Below are positions 34,265 to 43,060 of a stretch of 64,000 bases of DNA, piece by piece. The notes below the pieces were generated by a model. The model worked only from the letters and a program-made list of their open reading frames with translations. It did no database searches and was not told where the DNA came from. The DNA is taken from NCBI RefSeq assembly GCF_009604375.1, contig NZ_WEGH01000005.1:124001-188000 (forward strand). The letters run 5' to 3'. Numbering within the stretch: the first letter of the stretch is position 1; every line of letters starts with the position of its first letter. The stretch is from Actinomadura macrotermitis. GTDB lineage: Bacteria > Actinomycetota > Actinomycetes > Streptosporangiales > Streptosporangiaceae. A program made the translations under genes and the position numbers.

Positions 34265-35077
34265 TCAGATCGTGATCCGGTGCGCTCCGGTGTAGACGTT
34301 CATCGTCTCCCCGCGCAGGAACCCCACCAGCGTCATCCCGGCGTCGGCGGCCAGGTCGACCGCCAGCGACGACGGCGCCGACACCGCCGCCAGCACCGGG
34401 ATCCCGGCCTGCATGGCCTTCTGGGTCAGCTCGAACGAGGCGCGCCCGCTCACCATCAGCACGTGCCCGGCGAGCGGCAGCCGCCCCTCGCGCAGCGCCC
34501 GGCCGACGACCTTGTCGACGGCGTTGTGCCGGCCGACGTCCTCGCGCAGGACCAGCAGCTCCCCGGCGGCGTCGAACAGCCCGGCCGCGTGCAGGCCGCC
34601 GGTGCGGTCGAAGACCCGCTGCGCCGCGCGCAGCCGCTCCGGCAGGGCCGCCAGCAGCTCGGGGGAGAGCGTCAGCGGGTCGGCGGCGACGTCGTAGGGA
34701 CGGTCGTCGCGCAGCGCCGCCACGCTGGCCTTGCCGCAGACCCCGCACGCGCTGGTGGTGGTGAACGCCCGCGTCAGCAGGGTGTCCGGCGGCCGCACGC
34801 CGGGCGCCAGCACCACGTCCAGGGTGTTCTGCTCCACCGTGTCGGCGCAGTAGCGCATGCCGGTCACATCGTCCGGGCCGGCGATGACGCCCTCGGCGGC
34901 CAGGAACCCGGTGACCAGGTCGAAGTCGTCGCCGGGGGTGCGCATGGTGATCGTCAGCGGGGCGCCGGCGACCCGGATCTCCAGCGGCTCCTCCACCGCG
35001 AGGGTGTCGGGCCGCCGCCCGCGGCTCCCGGACGTGCTGAGCCGCAGCACGGGCCTGCGCACGGTGATCCTCCCCAT
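34265..35077 (-). CDS. fdhD: Formate dehydrogenase sulfurtransferase FdhD
   Basis: 270 residues. The sulfur-carrying loop is ACGVCGKAS with C111 and C114, the CxxC of FdhD; other family strings are EEPLEIRV, GDDFDLVTGFLAAEGVI, RHNAVDKVVGRAL, VSGRASFELTQKA and the end MNVYTGAHRI. FdhD transfers sulfur from a cysteine desulfurase to the bis-MGD cofactor of formate dehydrogenase. No formate dehydrogenase gene lies within the window. The ATG (35077) is preceded on its strand by TACGGT ending 6 bases away, so the mRNA is probably leaderless. Confidence 0.96.
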   Translation of the reverse strand: MGRITVRRPVLRLSTSGSRGRRPDTLAVEEPLEIRVAGAPLTITMRTPGDDFDLVTGFLAAEGVIAGPDDVTGMRYCADTVEQNTLDVVLAPGVRPPDTLLTRAFTTTSACGVCGKASVAALRDDRPYDVAADPLTLSPELLAALPERLRAAQRVFDRTGGLHAAGLFDAAGELLVLREDVGRHNAVDKVVGRALREGRLPLAGHVLMVSGRASFELTQKAMQAGIPVLAAVSAPSSLAVDLAADAGMTLVGFLRGETMNVYTGAHRITI

Positions 35078-35083
35078 GCCGCG

Positions 35084-35089
35084 ACCGTA
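35084..35089 (-). promoter_or_regulatory. -10 element of leaderless fdhD transcript
   Basis: On the minus strand TACGGT is followed by 6 bases and the fdhD ATG. The identical hexamer and spacing precede the DUF3099-like gene at 36377. Confidence 0.45.
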
Positions 35090-35243
35090 CCCCGGCGGGG
35101 TGCCGTTGTCCCGCTGCGAGGTCCCTGTACGGACGGGACGTCGTGCCCTGGCGGGCGGGCGGGGGCGGGACGCACCATCGAGACGTGTCCAGACGCCTCC
35201 GGGGGACCGGGGCGCACACCATCACGGGGAAAGAGAAGACCTC

Positions 35244-35507
35244 ATGCGCAAGCTCCTGGTACTGCCCGTCCTGACGGCCGCCGTCGCGTTCGCCGCCGCG
35301 GGCTGCCAGATCGGCGGCAAGACCGTCGAGAAGGACAAGGTCGAGCAGCAGATCAACGACAAGCTCGGGCTGAGCGCGAGCTGCCCGCAGGACCTGAAGG
35401 GCGAGGTGGGCGCCAAGCTGGAGTGCAAGGCCGGCGCCCGCACCGTCACCGTCACCGTGACCTCGGTCGAGGGCAGCCAGGTGAAGTTCAACATGCAGGC
35501 CTCCTGA
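35244..35507 (+). CDS. DUF4333-type lipoprotein
   Basis: 87 residues. Signal peptide MRKLLVLPVLTAAVAFAAAGC with lipobox AAAGC, Cys at about residue 21. The mature part carries the DUF4333 pattern: VEKDKVEQQINDKLG, SASCPQDLKGEVGAKLECK with two Cys that may form a disulfide, and TVTVTVTSVEGSQVKFNM. The family is actinobacterial and of unknown function, anchored to the outer face of the cell membrane. ATG 35244 was chosen because it opens the signal peptide. Confidence 0.85.
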   Translation: MRKLLVLPVLTAAVAFAAAGCQIGGKTVEKDKVEQQINDKLGLSASCPQDLKGEVGAKLECKAGARTVTVTVTSVEGSQVKFNMQAS

Positions 35508-35544
35508 CCGGCCGCGGGGGCCTGATCAGGGGACACGGGGAGTC

Positions 35545-36171
35545 TCAGTCGGTGACCCCGCGGGGGCGCGGGGTCCGCCAGCCGTAGCGCACGGCCAGCA
35601 CGCGCAGCCCGAACACCAGCACCGCCGCCCCGGCGGTGACCAGGGCGCCGTGCAGGCCGAGCGAGCGCGCCGCCGCGACCACGGCGGCGCCGAGCATCGC
35701 CGGCAGCGCGTACAGCTGCCGGTCGTACAGCACCGCCGGGATCTGCCCGCTCAGCACGTCGCGCAGGATGCCGCCGCCGATGCCGGTGATGACGCCGAGC
35801 AGCGCCGCGTGCAGCGGGGACAGGCCGTGGTCCATGGCCTTGATGGTGCCGGTCGCGCAGAACAGGCCGAGGCCCGCGGCGTCGAACAGCAGGACGCCCG
35901 GCAGCAGCCGGGCCACCTGCGGATGCCAGTGGAACACCAGCACCGAGGCCACCAGCGGCGTCAGCACGTAGCCGAGGCTGGTGAAGGCCGCCGGCGGCAC
36001 CGCGCCGATGATCAGGTCGCGCAGGATGCCGCCGCCGAGCGCGGTGATCTCGGCCAGCACCACCATGCCGACCACGTCCAGCCGCTGGCGCACCGCGGCG
36101 AGCGCGCCCGACACCGCGAACACGAAGATCCCGGTCAGGTCCAGCAGCCCGGCGACGTCCAGCTCCTCCAT
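35545..36171 (-). CDS. UPF0126/TRIC-like membrane protein
   Basis: 208 residues containing two tandem UPF0126 repeats: GIFVFAVSGALAAVRQRLDVVGMVVLAEITALGGGILRDLIIG and, inverted in topology, LLFDAAGLGLFCATGTIKAMD...GVITGIGGGILRDVLSGQIPAVL. The GGGxLRD motifs are the conserved pore-lining glycines. About seven membrane helices. Bacterial homologues are trimeric cation channels or glycine transporters (YadS). On its strand GATGAT lies 6 bases before the ATG and there is no Shine-Dalgarno, fitting a leaderless start. Confidence 0.9.
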   Translation of the reverse strand: MEELDVAGLLDLTGIFVFAVSGALAAVRQRLDVVGMVVLAEITALGGGILRDLIIGAVPPAAFTSLGYVLTPLVASVLVFHWHPQVARLLPGVLLFDAAGLGLFCATGTIKAMDHGLSPLHAALLGVITGIGGGILRDVLSGQIPAVLYDRQLYALPAMLGAAVVAAARSLGLHGALVTAGAAVLVFGLRVLAVRYGWRTPRPRGVTD

Positions 36172-36194
36172 GGGGGGATCATCTCGCGGGAGGA

Positions 36195-36377
36195 TCAGTC
36201 CCGGCGGTCCGGGTTCCAGTTGGCGATGATCACCGCGATCGGCGGCAGCACCGTCGCGACCAGCGACATCACGATCGCGGCGGGCGGGGAGAAGAACCGG
36301 ACCACCGTCCAGGACAGCACGAACAGGGTCACGCAGACGCCCATGATGATCCCGTAGGCGAGTGCGCGGCGCCGCAT
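36195..36377 (-). CDS. DUF3099-like small membrane protein
   Basis: 60 residues with two hydrophobic helices (ALAYGIIMGVCVTLFVLSW and AAIVMSLVATVLPPIAVIIAN), basic N-terminus MRRRA and end NWNPDRRD. This pattern fits DUF3099 (actinobacterial small membrane proteins). On the minus strand TACGGT ends 6 bases before the ATG, suggesting leaderless transcription. Encoded 23 bases upstream of the UPF0126 gene in the same direction. Function unknown. Confidence 0.75.
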   Translation of the reverse strand: MRRRALAYGIIMGVCVTLFVLSWTVVRFFSPPAAIVMSLVATVLPPIAVIIANWNPDRRD

Positions 36378-36460
36378 ACCCCCACCGTACGCCCGGGTGC
36401 CGAAGGCGCCTCGGTACGGTCTGGGGGGACTCGGTCCGCGACCGCGAGGAGAGGGACGTC

Positions 36461-37216
36461 ATGGAACTGTTCAGCCTGGCCGGCAAGACCGCGCTGGTGA
36501 CCGGGGGCACCCGGGGCATCGGCCTGATGATCGCGCGGGGGCTGCTGCAGGCCGGCGCCGCGAAGGTGTACATCAGCTCGCGCAAGGCCGAGGCGTGCGA
36601 GAAGGCCGCCGCCGAGCTCGCCGAGTTCGGCACGGCGGTGCCGGTGCCGGCCGACGTCAGCACCGAGGAGGAGTGCCTCCGGCTGGCCGGGCAGGTCGGC
36701 GAGCCGCTGCACGTGCTGGTCAACAACGCGGGCGCCACCTGGGGCGCGCCGCTCGCCGAGTTCCCCGCCTCGGCGTGGGACAAGGTCGTCGACCTCAACC
36801 TGAAGGCGCCGTTCTACCTGACCCGCGCGCTGCTGCCGCGGCTGCGCGAGGCCGCCACCCCCGACGACCCGGCGCGGGTCATCAACATCGGCTCGGTCGA
36901 CGGCATCATGACGCCGGGCGAGCGCTACTCCTACACCACCAGCAAGGCGGGCGTGCACCAGCTCACCCGGGTGCTGGCCAAGGAGCTCGGCCCCGAGTCC
37001 ATCACCGTGAACGCGATCGCCCCCGGGCCGTTCGAGTCCAAGATGATGGCCGCCACGCTCGACGCGTTCGGCGACGTCATCGCCTCGGCCGTGCCGCTGC
37101 GCCGGATCGGCCGCCCCGACGACATGGCGGGCACCGCGGTGTTCCTCGCCAGCCGCGCCGGCGCCTACGTCAACGGCGCGGTGATCCCGGTCGACGGCGG
37201 CCTGACGACCCTGTGA
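36461..37216 (+). CDS. Short-chain dehydrogenase/reductase
   Basis: 251 residues, classical SDR: cofactor motif TGGTRGIG (about 15-22), NNAGATWG, Ser in INIGSVDGI, YTTSK active site (Tyr and Lys), APGPFESKM and the end VNGAVIPVDGG. Residues SSRKAEACEK after the second strand (Arg following) favour NADPH. It resembles FabG-like or 'rhamnolipid/beta-ketoacyl reductase RhlG'-like enzymes; the substrate is unknown. ATG 36461 has GAGGAGAGGG upstream. A TACGGT at 36413-36418 may be its -10. Confidence 0.92.
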   Translation: MELFSLAGKTALVTGGTRGIGLMIARGLLQAGAAKVYISSRKAEACEKAAAELAEFGTAVPVPADVSTEEECLRLAGQVGEPLHVLVNNAGATWGAPLAEFPASAWDKVVDLNLKAPFYLTRALLPRLREAATPDDPARVINIGSVDGIMTPGERYSYTTSKAGVHQLTRVLAKELGPESITVNAIAPGPFESKMMAATLDAFGDVIASAVPLRRIGRPDDMAGTAVFLASRAGAYVNGAVIPVDGGLTTL

Positions 37217-37339
37217 CCCGGGCCTGACGCGCCCGTCCGTCCCGGGTGGCGCGCCCGGGCGGAACGGGACGGCGGCCTCATGATCGGGGCCGCCCGGGAC
37301 CGGCAGGGTGATCCCAACCGAGGGAAGGGATCACAGACG

Positions 37340-37993
37340 ATGAAGACGACGGGGGCCCGGGCGGCCGTGGCGGCCGCGCTCGCGGTGGCGGCGCTGGCGG
37401 GGTGCCGGGTGCAGGCCGGGACGATCGACCGGACGTCCGCCCCGGAGGCGGCGGGCGACCGGACGCCGGCGGCCGCGGGGACGACGCGGGGCGAGTCCCC
37501 GGACGACCGGCCGACGGCCGGCGCCACCGCGCCCGGGAGCGACCTGCCGCGCCTGGCCGGCGACTTCAGCCGGGACTACCCGGCCGAGGAGCGGCAGGCG
37601 GCGACGCTGCGCGAGCTGCAGAACGACCCGCCGCCGGCCGGCCCCAAGTACTCCCTCGGGCCGCTGATGGCCGGCATCTACATGGACCTGCGCGAGCCGC
37701 GCAAGCTCGACGAGGTGCTGGTGCTGCGCGCCGAGGGGAGCTTCCCCGACACCGGCGCGGCGCTGACCGACTTCACCGCGCGCATCCGCGCGCAGGGCGC
37801 GGAGCTCACCCCGGTCGACCCGGGCAAGGGCGGCGGGTCGGCCGGCTGCACCCCGCGCACCACCACCAGCGGCGGGACGAAGATCGTCTGCTACCTCGTC
37901 GACGAGACCACGCTGCTGCTGGTCTCCAGCAGCGGGACGGTGCAGGACGTCGGCGAGGCCCTCGCCCACATGCACGGCTATCTGAGGGCATGA
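37340..37993 (+). CDS. Predicted lipoprotein, unknown family
   Basis: 217 residues. Signal peptide TTGARAAVAAALAVAALAGC with lipobox LAGC; then a long Pro/Gly/Thr-rich spacer (about 25-75) and a globular C-terminal domain with YSLGPLMAGIYMDLREP, two Cys (GCTPRTTTSGGTKIVCYLVDE) likely disulfide bonded, and VSSSGTVQDVGEALAHMHGYLRA. No family recognised. Its end is 7 bases from the end of the convergent acyl-CoA ligase gene. The ribosome site AAGGGA lies about 10 bases before ATG 37340. Confidence 0.75.
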   Translation: MKTTGARAAVAAALAVAALAGCRVQAGTIDRTSAPEAAGDRTPAAAGTTRGESPDDRPTAGATAPGSDLPRLAGDFSRDYPAEERQAATLRELQNDPPPAGPKYSLGPLMAGIYMDLREPRKLDEVLVLRAEGSFPDTGAALTDFTARIRAQGAELTPVDPGKGGGSAGCTPRTTTSGGTKIVCYLVDETTLLLVSSSGTVQDVGEALAHMHGYLRA

Positions 37994-38000
37994 CCGGGGC

Positions 38001-39836
38001 TCAGCCGCGGTACAGCCCCTCGATCGCGTCGGTGTACTTGGCGTGCACCACGCGCCGCCGCAGCTTCAGCGTCGGGGTGAGCTCCTCGCTCTCGGCGGTC
38101 CACTCGGCGGGCAGCAGCCGCCACCGCTTGACCTGCTGGACGCGGGCGAGGCGCCGGTTGGCGTCGCGCACCGCGGCGCCGACCTCCTCCAGCACCGCCG
38201 GGTGCTCGGCGAGCGCGGCGAGGTCGGTGGTGTCCACCCCGTGCGCGGCGGCCCAGACGGGGGCGACCTCGCCGTCCAGGGTGATCAGCGCGACGACGTA
38301 GGGGCGCCGGTCGCCGTAGGCCAGGGCCTGCCCGATCAGCGGGTGCTCCTTCAGGTGGTTCTCCACCAGGGACGGGGCGATGTTCTCGCCGCCCGCGGTG
38401 ATGATGATCTCCTTCTTGCGGTCCACCACCCGCAGGAAGCCGTCCTCGTCGAGCACGCCGACGTCGCCGGTGTGCACCCAGCCGTCCTCGTCGATCAGCT
38501 CGGCGGTGGCCTGCGGCCGGTTCAGGTAGCCGGGGGTGCAGGTCGCGCCGCGCACCAGGATCTCGCCGTCCTCGGCGAGGGCCAGGTCCACGCCGGGGAA
38601 GGCGCGGCCGACCGTGCCGAGCTTGAAGGCGTCGTCGAGGTTGGCGGTGATCGCGCCGGTGGTCTCGGTCATCCCGTAGGCGTCGAAGATCTTCAGGCCG
38701 AGGCCGGCGAAGAACCGCGCCACGTCCTCGGGCAGCGGCGCGGCGGCGCTGGAGGCCTGCACCACCCGGTCCAGGCCGAGCAGGGCGCGCATCGGGGTGA
38801 GCACGGCGGCGTCGGCGCGCTCGAAGGCGGCCGCCGCCTCGGGGGAGAGGGCGCCGCCGTACTCCTGGCCGGCCACGTAGGCGCGCCCGGCCTCCAGCGC
38901 GCCCTGGACGGCGGCCTTCTTGGCCTCGTCCGGCTCGGCGGCCAGCACCGCCTGGATGCCCGCCATGATCTTCTCCCAGACGCGCGGCACGCCGAAGAAG
39001 CCGTGCGGGCGCACCTCGCGCAGCACGGTGGTGAGCTGCGCGGGGTCGGGGCAGAAGTGGATGTGCGCGGCGCGGGTGACCGGCAGGTAGTAGCTGAGCA
39101 CCCGGTCGGCGATGTGGGCGAACGGCAGGTAGGAGATGCCGACGTTGTGCTCGGGCAGGACCGAGGCGCCCTCCAGCAGCGCGGCCTCGTGCAGCACCAT
39201 CGAGTGGGTGATCCGCACGCCCTTGGGGTCGCCGGTGGTGCCGGAGGTGTAGAGCAGGGTGGCGGTGTCGCCGGGCTTGACGGCGGCGGCCCGCGCGGCG
39301 GTCCCGGCGGCGTCGGCGGCGAGCCGCTCGCGGCCGAGCGCGGTGAGGGCGGCCCAGGTCAGGAAGCGCTCGCCGTCGGGGCAGGCGGCCTCGTCGAGCA
39401 CGACGACCTTGCGCAGGGCGGGCAGCCGCTCCAGCGCGGGCAGCCACCGGTCGAGCTGGTCGCGTCCCTCCAGCACGGCGAACCTGGCCGCGCAGTCGCC
39501 CGCGACGAAGGCGACCTGGTCGGGCGCGAGGGTGGCGTAGACGGTGGTGGGCACGCCGCCCGCGTGCACGGCGCCGAGGTCGGCGAGCACGTGCTCGGAG
39601 CGGTTGGACATCATCAGCGCCACCACGTCGCCGGCCTCCAGGCCGAGCGCGGCGAACCCGGCGGCGGTCTCCAGGGCGCGCTCGCGCACCTGGCCCCAGG
39701 TGAGGGTGCGCCACCCGTCCGCCGTCCGGTCGGAGTAGGCGGGCCGGTCGCCGTGCCGGTCCGCGGTCGCGGCCAGCCGCGACGGCACCGTCCCTTCGGT
39801 CGGTGACTGCCCTGGCCGCATGCCGGCGTCGGTCAT
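38001..39836 (-). CDS. Long-chain acyl-CoA synthetase (FadD15-like)
   Basis: 611 residues, ANL superfamily. The P-loop is LLYTSGTTGDPKGVRITH, the adenylate motif DAYGMTETTG, the hinge region VVDRKKEIIITAGGENIAP, and the C-terminal part has TPTLKLRRRVVHAKY in the place of the catalytic-lysine segment. This is the long-chain subgroup (AMP-forming), which activates fatty acids with ATP and CoA. ATG 39836 has GGAGGGG upstream. A short inverted repeat AAGTG-TT-CACTT lies 20 bases upstream of the start, a possible operator. Confidence 0.9.
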   Translation of the reverse strand: MTDAGMRPGQSPTEGTVPSRLAATADRHGDRPAYSDRTADGWRTLTWGQVRERALETAAGFAALGLEAGDVVALMMSNRSEHVLADLGAVHAGGVPTTVYATLAPDQVAFVAGDCAARFAVLEGRDQLDRWLPALERLPALRKVVVLDEAACPDGERFLTWAALTALGRERLAADAAGTAARAAAVKPGDTATLLYTSGTTGDPKGVRITHSMVLHEAALLEGASVLPEHNVGISYLPFAHIADRVLSYYLPVTRAAHIHFCPDPAQLTTVLREVRPHGFFGVPRVWEKIMAGIQAVLAAEPDEAKKAAVQGALEAGRAYVAGQEYGGALSPEAAAAFERADAAVLTPMRALLGLDRVVQASSAAAPLPEDVARFFAGLGLKIFDAYGMTETTGAITANLDDAFKLGTVGRAFPGVDLALAEDGEILVRGATCTPGYLNRPQATAELIDEDGWVHTGDVGVLDEDGFLRVVDRKKEIIITAGGENIAPSLVENHLKEHPLIGQALAYGDRRPYVVALITLDGEVAPVWAAAHGVDTTDLAALAEHPAVLEEVGAAVRDANRRLARVQQVKRWRLLPAEWTAESEELTPTLKLRRRVVHAKYTDAIEGLYRG

Positions 39837-39856
39837 CTCGCACCCCTCCGCGATAT

Positions 39857-39868
39857 AAGTGTTCACTT
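39857..39868. promoter_or_regulatory. Inverted repeat upstream of the acyl-CoA ligase gene
   Basis: AAGTG-TT-CACTT in an AT-rich patch (39850-39875) just upstream of the start codon. TetR-type fatty-acid regulators bind such sites, but the arms are short and the regulator is unknown. Confidence 0.3.
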
Positions 39869-39949
39869 GCAAGGCAGCATCGCACCATGCCGAACCGCGT
39901 TCGGGCAAGGGTGTGCCGCCCCGGTGAGCGGATCCCTACCGTGCGTTTC

Positions 39950-39978
39950 TTGATCATTTGCGTGGACTGTGGGATACC
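39950..39978 (+). promoter_or_regulatory. Putative selD promoter
   Basis: TTGATC (39950-39955), 17-base spacer, GATACC (39973-39978), then 6 bases to GTG 39985. The spacing is ideal; the -10 is a weak match. Confidence 0.4.
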
Positions 39979-39984
39979 TGCGCT

Positions 39985-40998
39985 GTGATCGGCCATGTCG
40001 CGTCCCCACGACTGACCCAGTACGCCCACGGCGGCGGCTGCGCCTGCAAGATCCCCCCGGGGGAGCTGGAACGGGTGCTGGCCGGGCTCACCGGCCCGGC
40101 CGGCGGCGCGGCGGACCCGGCCCGCCCGCTGCTGATCGGCGCCGAGGACGGCGACGACGCGGCCGTGCTGCGGCTGGACGGCGGCACCGCGATCGTGTCC
40201 ACCGCTGACTTTTTCACCCCCGTCGTCGACGACGCCTACGACTGGGGCCGCATCGCCGCCGCCAACGCCCTGTCCGACGTGTACGCGGTCGGCGGCACCC
40301 CGGTGATGGCGCTCAACCTGCTCGGCTGGCCCCGCGACGCGCTGCCCGCCGAGCTCGCCCGCGAGGTGCTGCGCGGCGGCCGGGACGTGGCGGCCGCGGC
40401 CGGCTGCCCGATCGCCGGCGGGCACAGCGTCGACGACCCCGAGCCCAAGTACGGCCTCGCCGTCACCGGCGTCGCCGACCCCGCCCGGCTGCTCCGGCTG
40501 GACGCCGGGCGGCCCGGCGTGCCGCTGTCGCTGACCAAGCCGCTCGGCCTCGGCGTGCTGAACGCCCGGCACAAGGCCACCGGCGAGGTGTTCCCCGAGG
40601 CCGTGGAGACGATGACCGCGCTGAACGCCGAGGCCGCGCGGCAGGCGCTGGAGCGCGGCGTCACCGCCGCGACCGACGTGACCGGCTTCGGGTTCCTCGG
40701 CCACCTGTACAAGCTGGCGCGCGCGAGCGGCGTCACCGCCGTCGTGGACGCGGCGGCGGTGCCCTACCTGGCGGGCGCCCGCGAGGCCGTGCGGGACGGG
40801 TTCGTCCCCGGCGGCAGCCGCCGCAACCTCGCCTGGGTCGCCCCGCACGCCGACTTCGGCCGGATCGGCGAGCAGGAGCGGCTGCTGCTCGCCGACGCGC
40901 AGACCTCCGGCGGGCTGCTGGTGGCCGGCGAGGTCCCCGGCGCGCCCGTCGTCGGCGAGCTGACCGGCCGCGGTCGGCACACCCTGATCGTGCGCTGA
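39985..40998 (+). CDS. selD: Selenophosphate synthetase (selenide, water dikinase)
   Basis: 337 residues. N-terminal active-site segment HGGGCACKIPPGEL has Cys19 at the position of E. coli Cys17 and catalytic Lys22; the gene therefore encodes a Cys-type, not Sec-type, enzyme. Further family motifs are EDGDDAAVLRL (Mg-ATP Asp residues), STADFFTPVVDDAYDWGRIAAANALSDVYA, GGHSVDDPEPKYGLAVTG and TDVTGFGFLGHL. It makes selenophosphate from selenide and ATP for SelA. GTG 39985 fits the promoter geometry; upstream in-frame TTG 39958 would add 9 residues with no homology. Confidence 0.94.
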   Translation: MIGHVASPRLTQYAHGGGCACKIPPGELERVLAGLTGPAGGAADPARPLLIGAEDGDDAAVLRLDGGTAIVSTADFFTPVVDDAYDWGRIAAANALSDVYAVGGTPVMALNLLGWPRDALPAELAREVLRGGRDVAAAAGCPIAGGHSVDDPEPKYGLAVTGVADPARLLRLDAGRPGVPLSLTKPLGLGVLNARHKATGEVFPEAVETMTALNAEAARQALERGVTAATDVTGFGFLGHLYKLARASGVTAVVDAAAVPYLAGAREAVRDGFVPGGSRRNLAWVAPHADFGRIGEQERLLLADAQTSGGLLVAGEVPGAPVVGELTGRGRHTLIVR

Positions 40999-41085
40999 CC
41001 CGCGCCGCGGCCCCGTTCGAGCGGTGATCACGCTGGGTAGGTAGCCCGGTGCTGCCGGCGTGCACGATTCGGGGGGACGTACCGC

Positions 41086-42588
41086 ATGGCGACGACGACT
41101 TCGGGCGGCGCGCCGCCCGCGCGCACCTTCTTCGGCCACCCGTGGGGCCTGGCCACGCTGTTCTTCACCGAGATGTGGGAGCGGTTCAGCTTCTACGGGC
41201 TGCGCGCGATCCTGGTGCTGTTCCTCGTCGCGCCCCCGGCCGACGCGGGCCTCGGCATGGCCGAGGGCACCGCCAAGGCGCTGCTCGGCGTGTACATGTC
41301 GATGGTCTACTTCGTCGCGCTGCCCGGCGGCTGGATCGCCGACCGCGTCCTCGGCGCGCGCCGCGCGGTGCTGATCGGCTGCGTGGTCATCATGTGCGGG
41401 CACATCGCGATGGCGATCCCCGGCGGCGCCGGGTTCGTCTACCTCGGCCTGCTGCTGATCATCATCGGCACCGGGCTGCTGAAGCCCAACATCTCCACCA
41501 TGGTCGGCAAGCTCTACGAGGGGCAGTCCGAGGCCCGCCGCGACTCGGCGTTCTCCCTCTTCTACATGGGCATCAACATCGGCTCGCTCGCGCCGTTCGT
41601 CGTCGGCTACCTCGGCCAGGAGATCAACTGGCATCTGGGGTTCGGCGTGGCCGCGCTCGGCATGGCGTTCGGGCTGGTTCAGTACGTGCTCGGCGGCCGG
41701 CACCTGCGCGGCGTCGGCGAGGCGCCCGGCCACCGGCTCACCCCGGACGAGCGCCGCACCTTCGTGCGCGGCCTGCTCGCCGGGCTCGCCGTCCTCGCGG
41801 TGGCGGTCCTGGTCGCGGCGCTGGCGGGCGTGCTCACCATCGACGGCGTCACCGTCGCGCTCACCGTGCTCGCCGTCGCGGTACCGATCGCCTACTTCGG
41901 CTACCTGTTCCGCAGCCACGAGGTGACCGAGGTCGAGCGGGTCCGGCTGCGCGCCTACGTGTGGCTGTTCGCCGCCGCCGCCGTCTTCTGGATGATCGCC
42001 GACCAGGCCGCCGGGCCGCTCAACCTGTTCGCGCAGGAGAAGGTGGACCTCAGCGTGTTCGGGTGGCGGATGCCGAGCAGCTGGACGCAGAACATCAACC
42101 CCATCATGATCATCTGTCTGTCCGCGGTGTTCGCCTGGCTCTGGCTGCGCCTCGGCGACCGCGTCGGCACCGCGCAGAAGTTCGCGTTCGCGCTGGTGGT
42201 GACCGGCCTGTCGTTCGTGGTGATGTCGATGGCCGCGGCGGCGGCCTCGGGCGGCGCCAAGGTGTCGCTGCTCTGGCTGCTGGCGGTCTACCTGCTGCAG
42301 GTCGTCGGCGAGCTGTCGCTGTCGCCGGTCGGGCTGGCGATCACCACCCGGCTCGCGCCGCGGGCGTTCGCCAGCCAGATGATGGGCATGTGGTTCCTGG
42401 CCACCGCGGCGGGCGACGCGGTCGGCGGGCAGGTCGCCCGGCTGCAGGAGCCGTGGGGCGACGTACCGTACTTCCTGGTGCTCGGCCTGTCCACGATCGC
42501 CGCCGGCGGCGCGCTGTTCCTGTTCGCGCGGACGCTGCGGCGGCTGATCGGGGAGGACCGGCCCGAGGCCGCGGTGCCCGCCCGGTGA
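41086..42588 (+). CDS. POT/PTR family peptide:H+ symporter
   Basis: 500 residues. The POT signature ExxERFxYYG appears in helix 1 as FFTEMWERFSFYGLRAIL; GTGLLKPNISTMVGKLY and the second PTR2 motif FSLFYMGINIGSLAPFVVGYLG follow. Around 12-14 membrane helices. Homologues (DtpT, DtpA) take up di- and tripeptides with protons. No peptidase lies next to it. The ATG at 41086 follows GGGGGGAC. The gene is in line with selD but 87 bases away; co-transcription is possible. Confidence 0.92.
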   Translation: MATTTSGGAPPARTFFGHPWGLATLFFTEMWERFSFYGLRAILVLFLVAPPADAGLGMAEGTAKALLGVYMSMVYFVALPGGWIADRVLGARRAVLIGCVVIMCGHIAMAIPGGAGFVYLGLLLIIIGTGLLKPNISTMVGKLYEGQSEARRDSAFSLFYMGINIGSLAPFVVGYLGQEINWHLGFGVAALGMAFGLVQYVLGGRHLRGVGEAPGHRLTPDERRTFVRGLLAGLAVLAVAVLVAALAGVLTIDGVTVALTVLAVAVPIAYFGYLFRSHEVTEVERVRLRAYVWLFAAAAVFWMIADQAAGPLNLFAQEKVDLSVFGWRMPSSWTQNINPIMIICLSAVFAWLWLRLGDRVGTAQKFAFALVVTGLSFVVMSMAAAAASGGAKVSLLWLLAVYLLQVVGELSLSPVGLAITTRLAPRAFASQMMGMWFLATAAGDAVGGQVARLQEPWGDVPYFLVLGLSTIAAGGALFLFARTLRRLIGEDRPEAAVPAR

Positions 42589-42716
42589 CCCCGTCCCGGC
42601 CCGGTCACCCGCCGTTATCGTCCCTGGTCGTGTCGCTGATCGATTTCGTGGGTATGCCGTTTTCCGAGCGGTTCGCGGCCTGCGGACCCCAGGACAACAG
42701 GACCGAGGGAGCGGAC

Positions 42717-42989
42717 ATGACCATCGGGGGGATCTTCACCGCCATCATCTTCGGCGCGATCATCGGCGCACTCGGCCGGCTCATCGTCCCCGGCAAGCAG
42801 AACATGCCGATCTGGCTCACGATCGTCATCGGCATCGTGGCCGCGTTCGCCGGCACCGGGGTGGCGCACCTGTTCAACCTGAAGACCAGCGGGTGGAACT
42901 TCTGGGAGACGATCTTCCAGGTCGCGTTCGCCGTCGTCGGCGTCTACCTGGTGACCGCCTTCTGGCCGAAGAAGAGCGGCGGTTACTGA
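42717..42989 (+). CDS. GlsB/YeaQ/YmgE-family small membrane protein
   Basis: 90 residues. Three hydrophobic segments with the transglycosylase-associated-protein pattern: GIFTAIIFGAIIGALGRLIVPGKQNM (GxxxG-rich helix and the conserved GRL), IWLTIVIGIVAAFAGTGVA and IFQVAFAVVGVYLVTAFW. The family is linked to general stress and envelope changes. ATG 42717 has GAGGGAG upstream. A stable hairpin follows within 40 bases. Confidence 0.88.
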   Translation: MTIGGIFTAIIFGAIIGALGRLIVPGKQNMPIWLTIVIGIVAAFAGTGVAHLFNLKTSGWNFWETIFQVAFAVVGVYLVTAFWPKKSGGY

Positions 42990-43005
42990 CCGCGCGCACC
43001 GCGAG

Positions 43006-43025
43006 ACGACACGACACGACACGAC
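43006..43025. repeat. ACGAC pentanucleotide tandem repeat
   Basis: Four exact copies of ACGAC (43006-43025) plus a partial ACG, between the GlsB-like stop and the terminator hairpin. Confidence 0.9.
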
Positions 43026-43026
43026 A

Positions 43027-43053
43027 CGGCCCGGCCGCGCGGCGGCCGGGCCG
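43027..43053. terminator. Bidirectional terminator
   Basis: CGGCCCGGCCGC (43027-43038) and its exact complement (43042-43053) with loop GCG, between two convergent genes. Confidence 0.75.
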
Positions 43054-43060
43054 CGTGCGG

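Noticed and set aside
39985..40998. selD as a selenoprotein
   Set aside because: The active-site position is a TGC cysteine codon and no in-frame TGA occurs before the stop.
43006..43025. ACGAC repeat as a CRISPR-like or regulatory array
   Set aside because: Four pentamer copies without spacers; a simple-sequence slippage product between a stop codon and a terminator.
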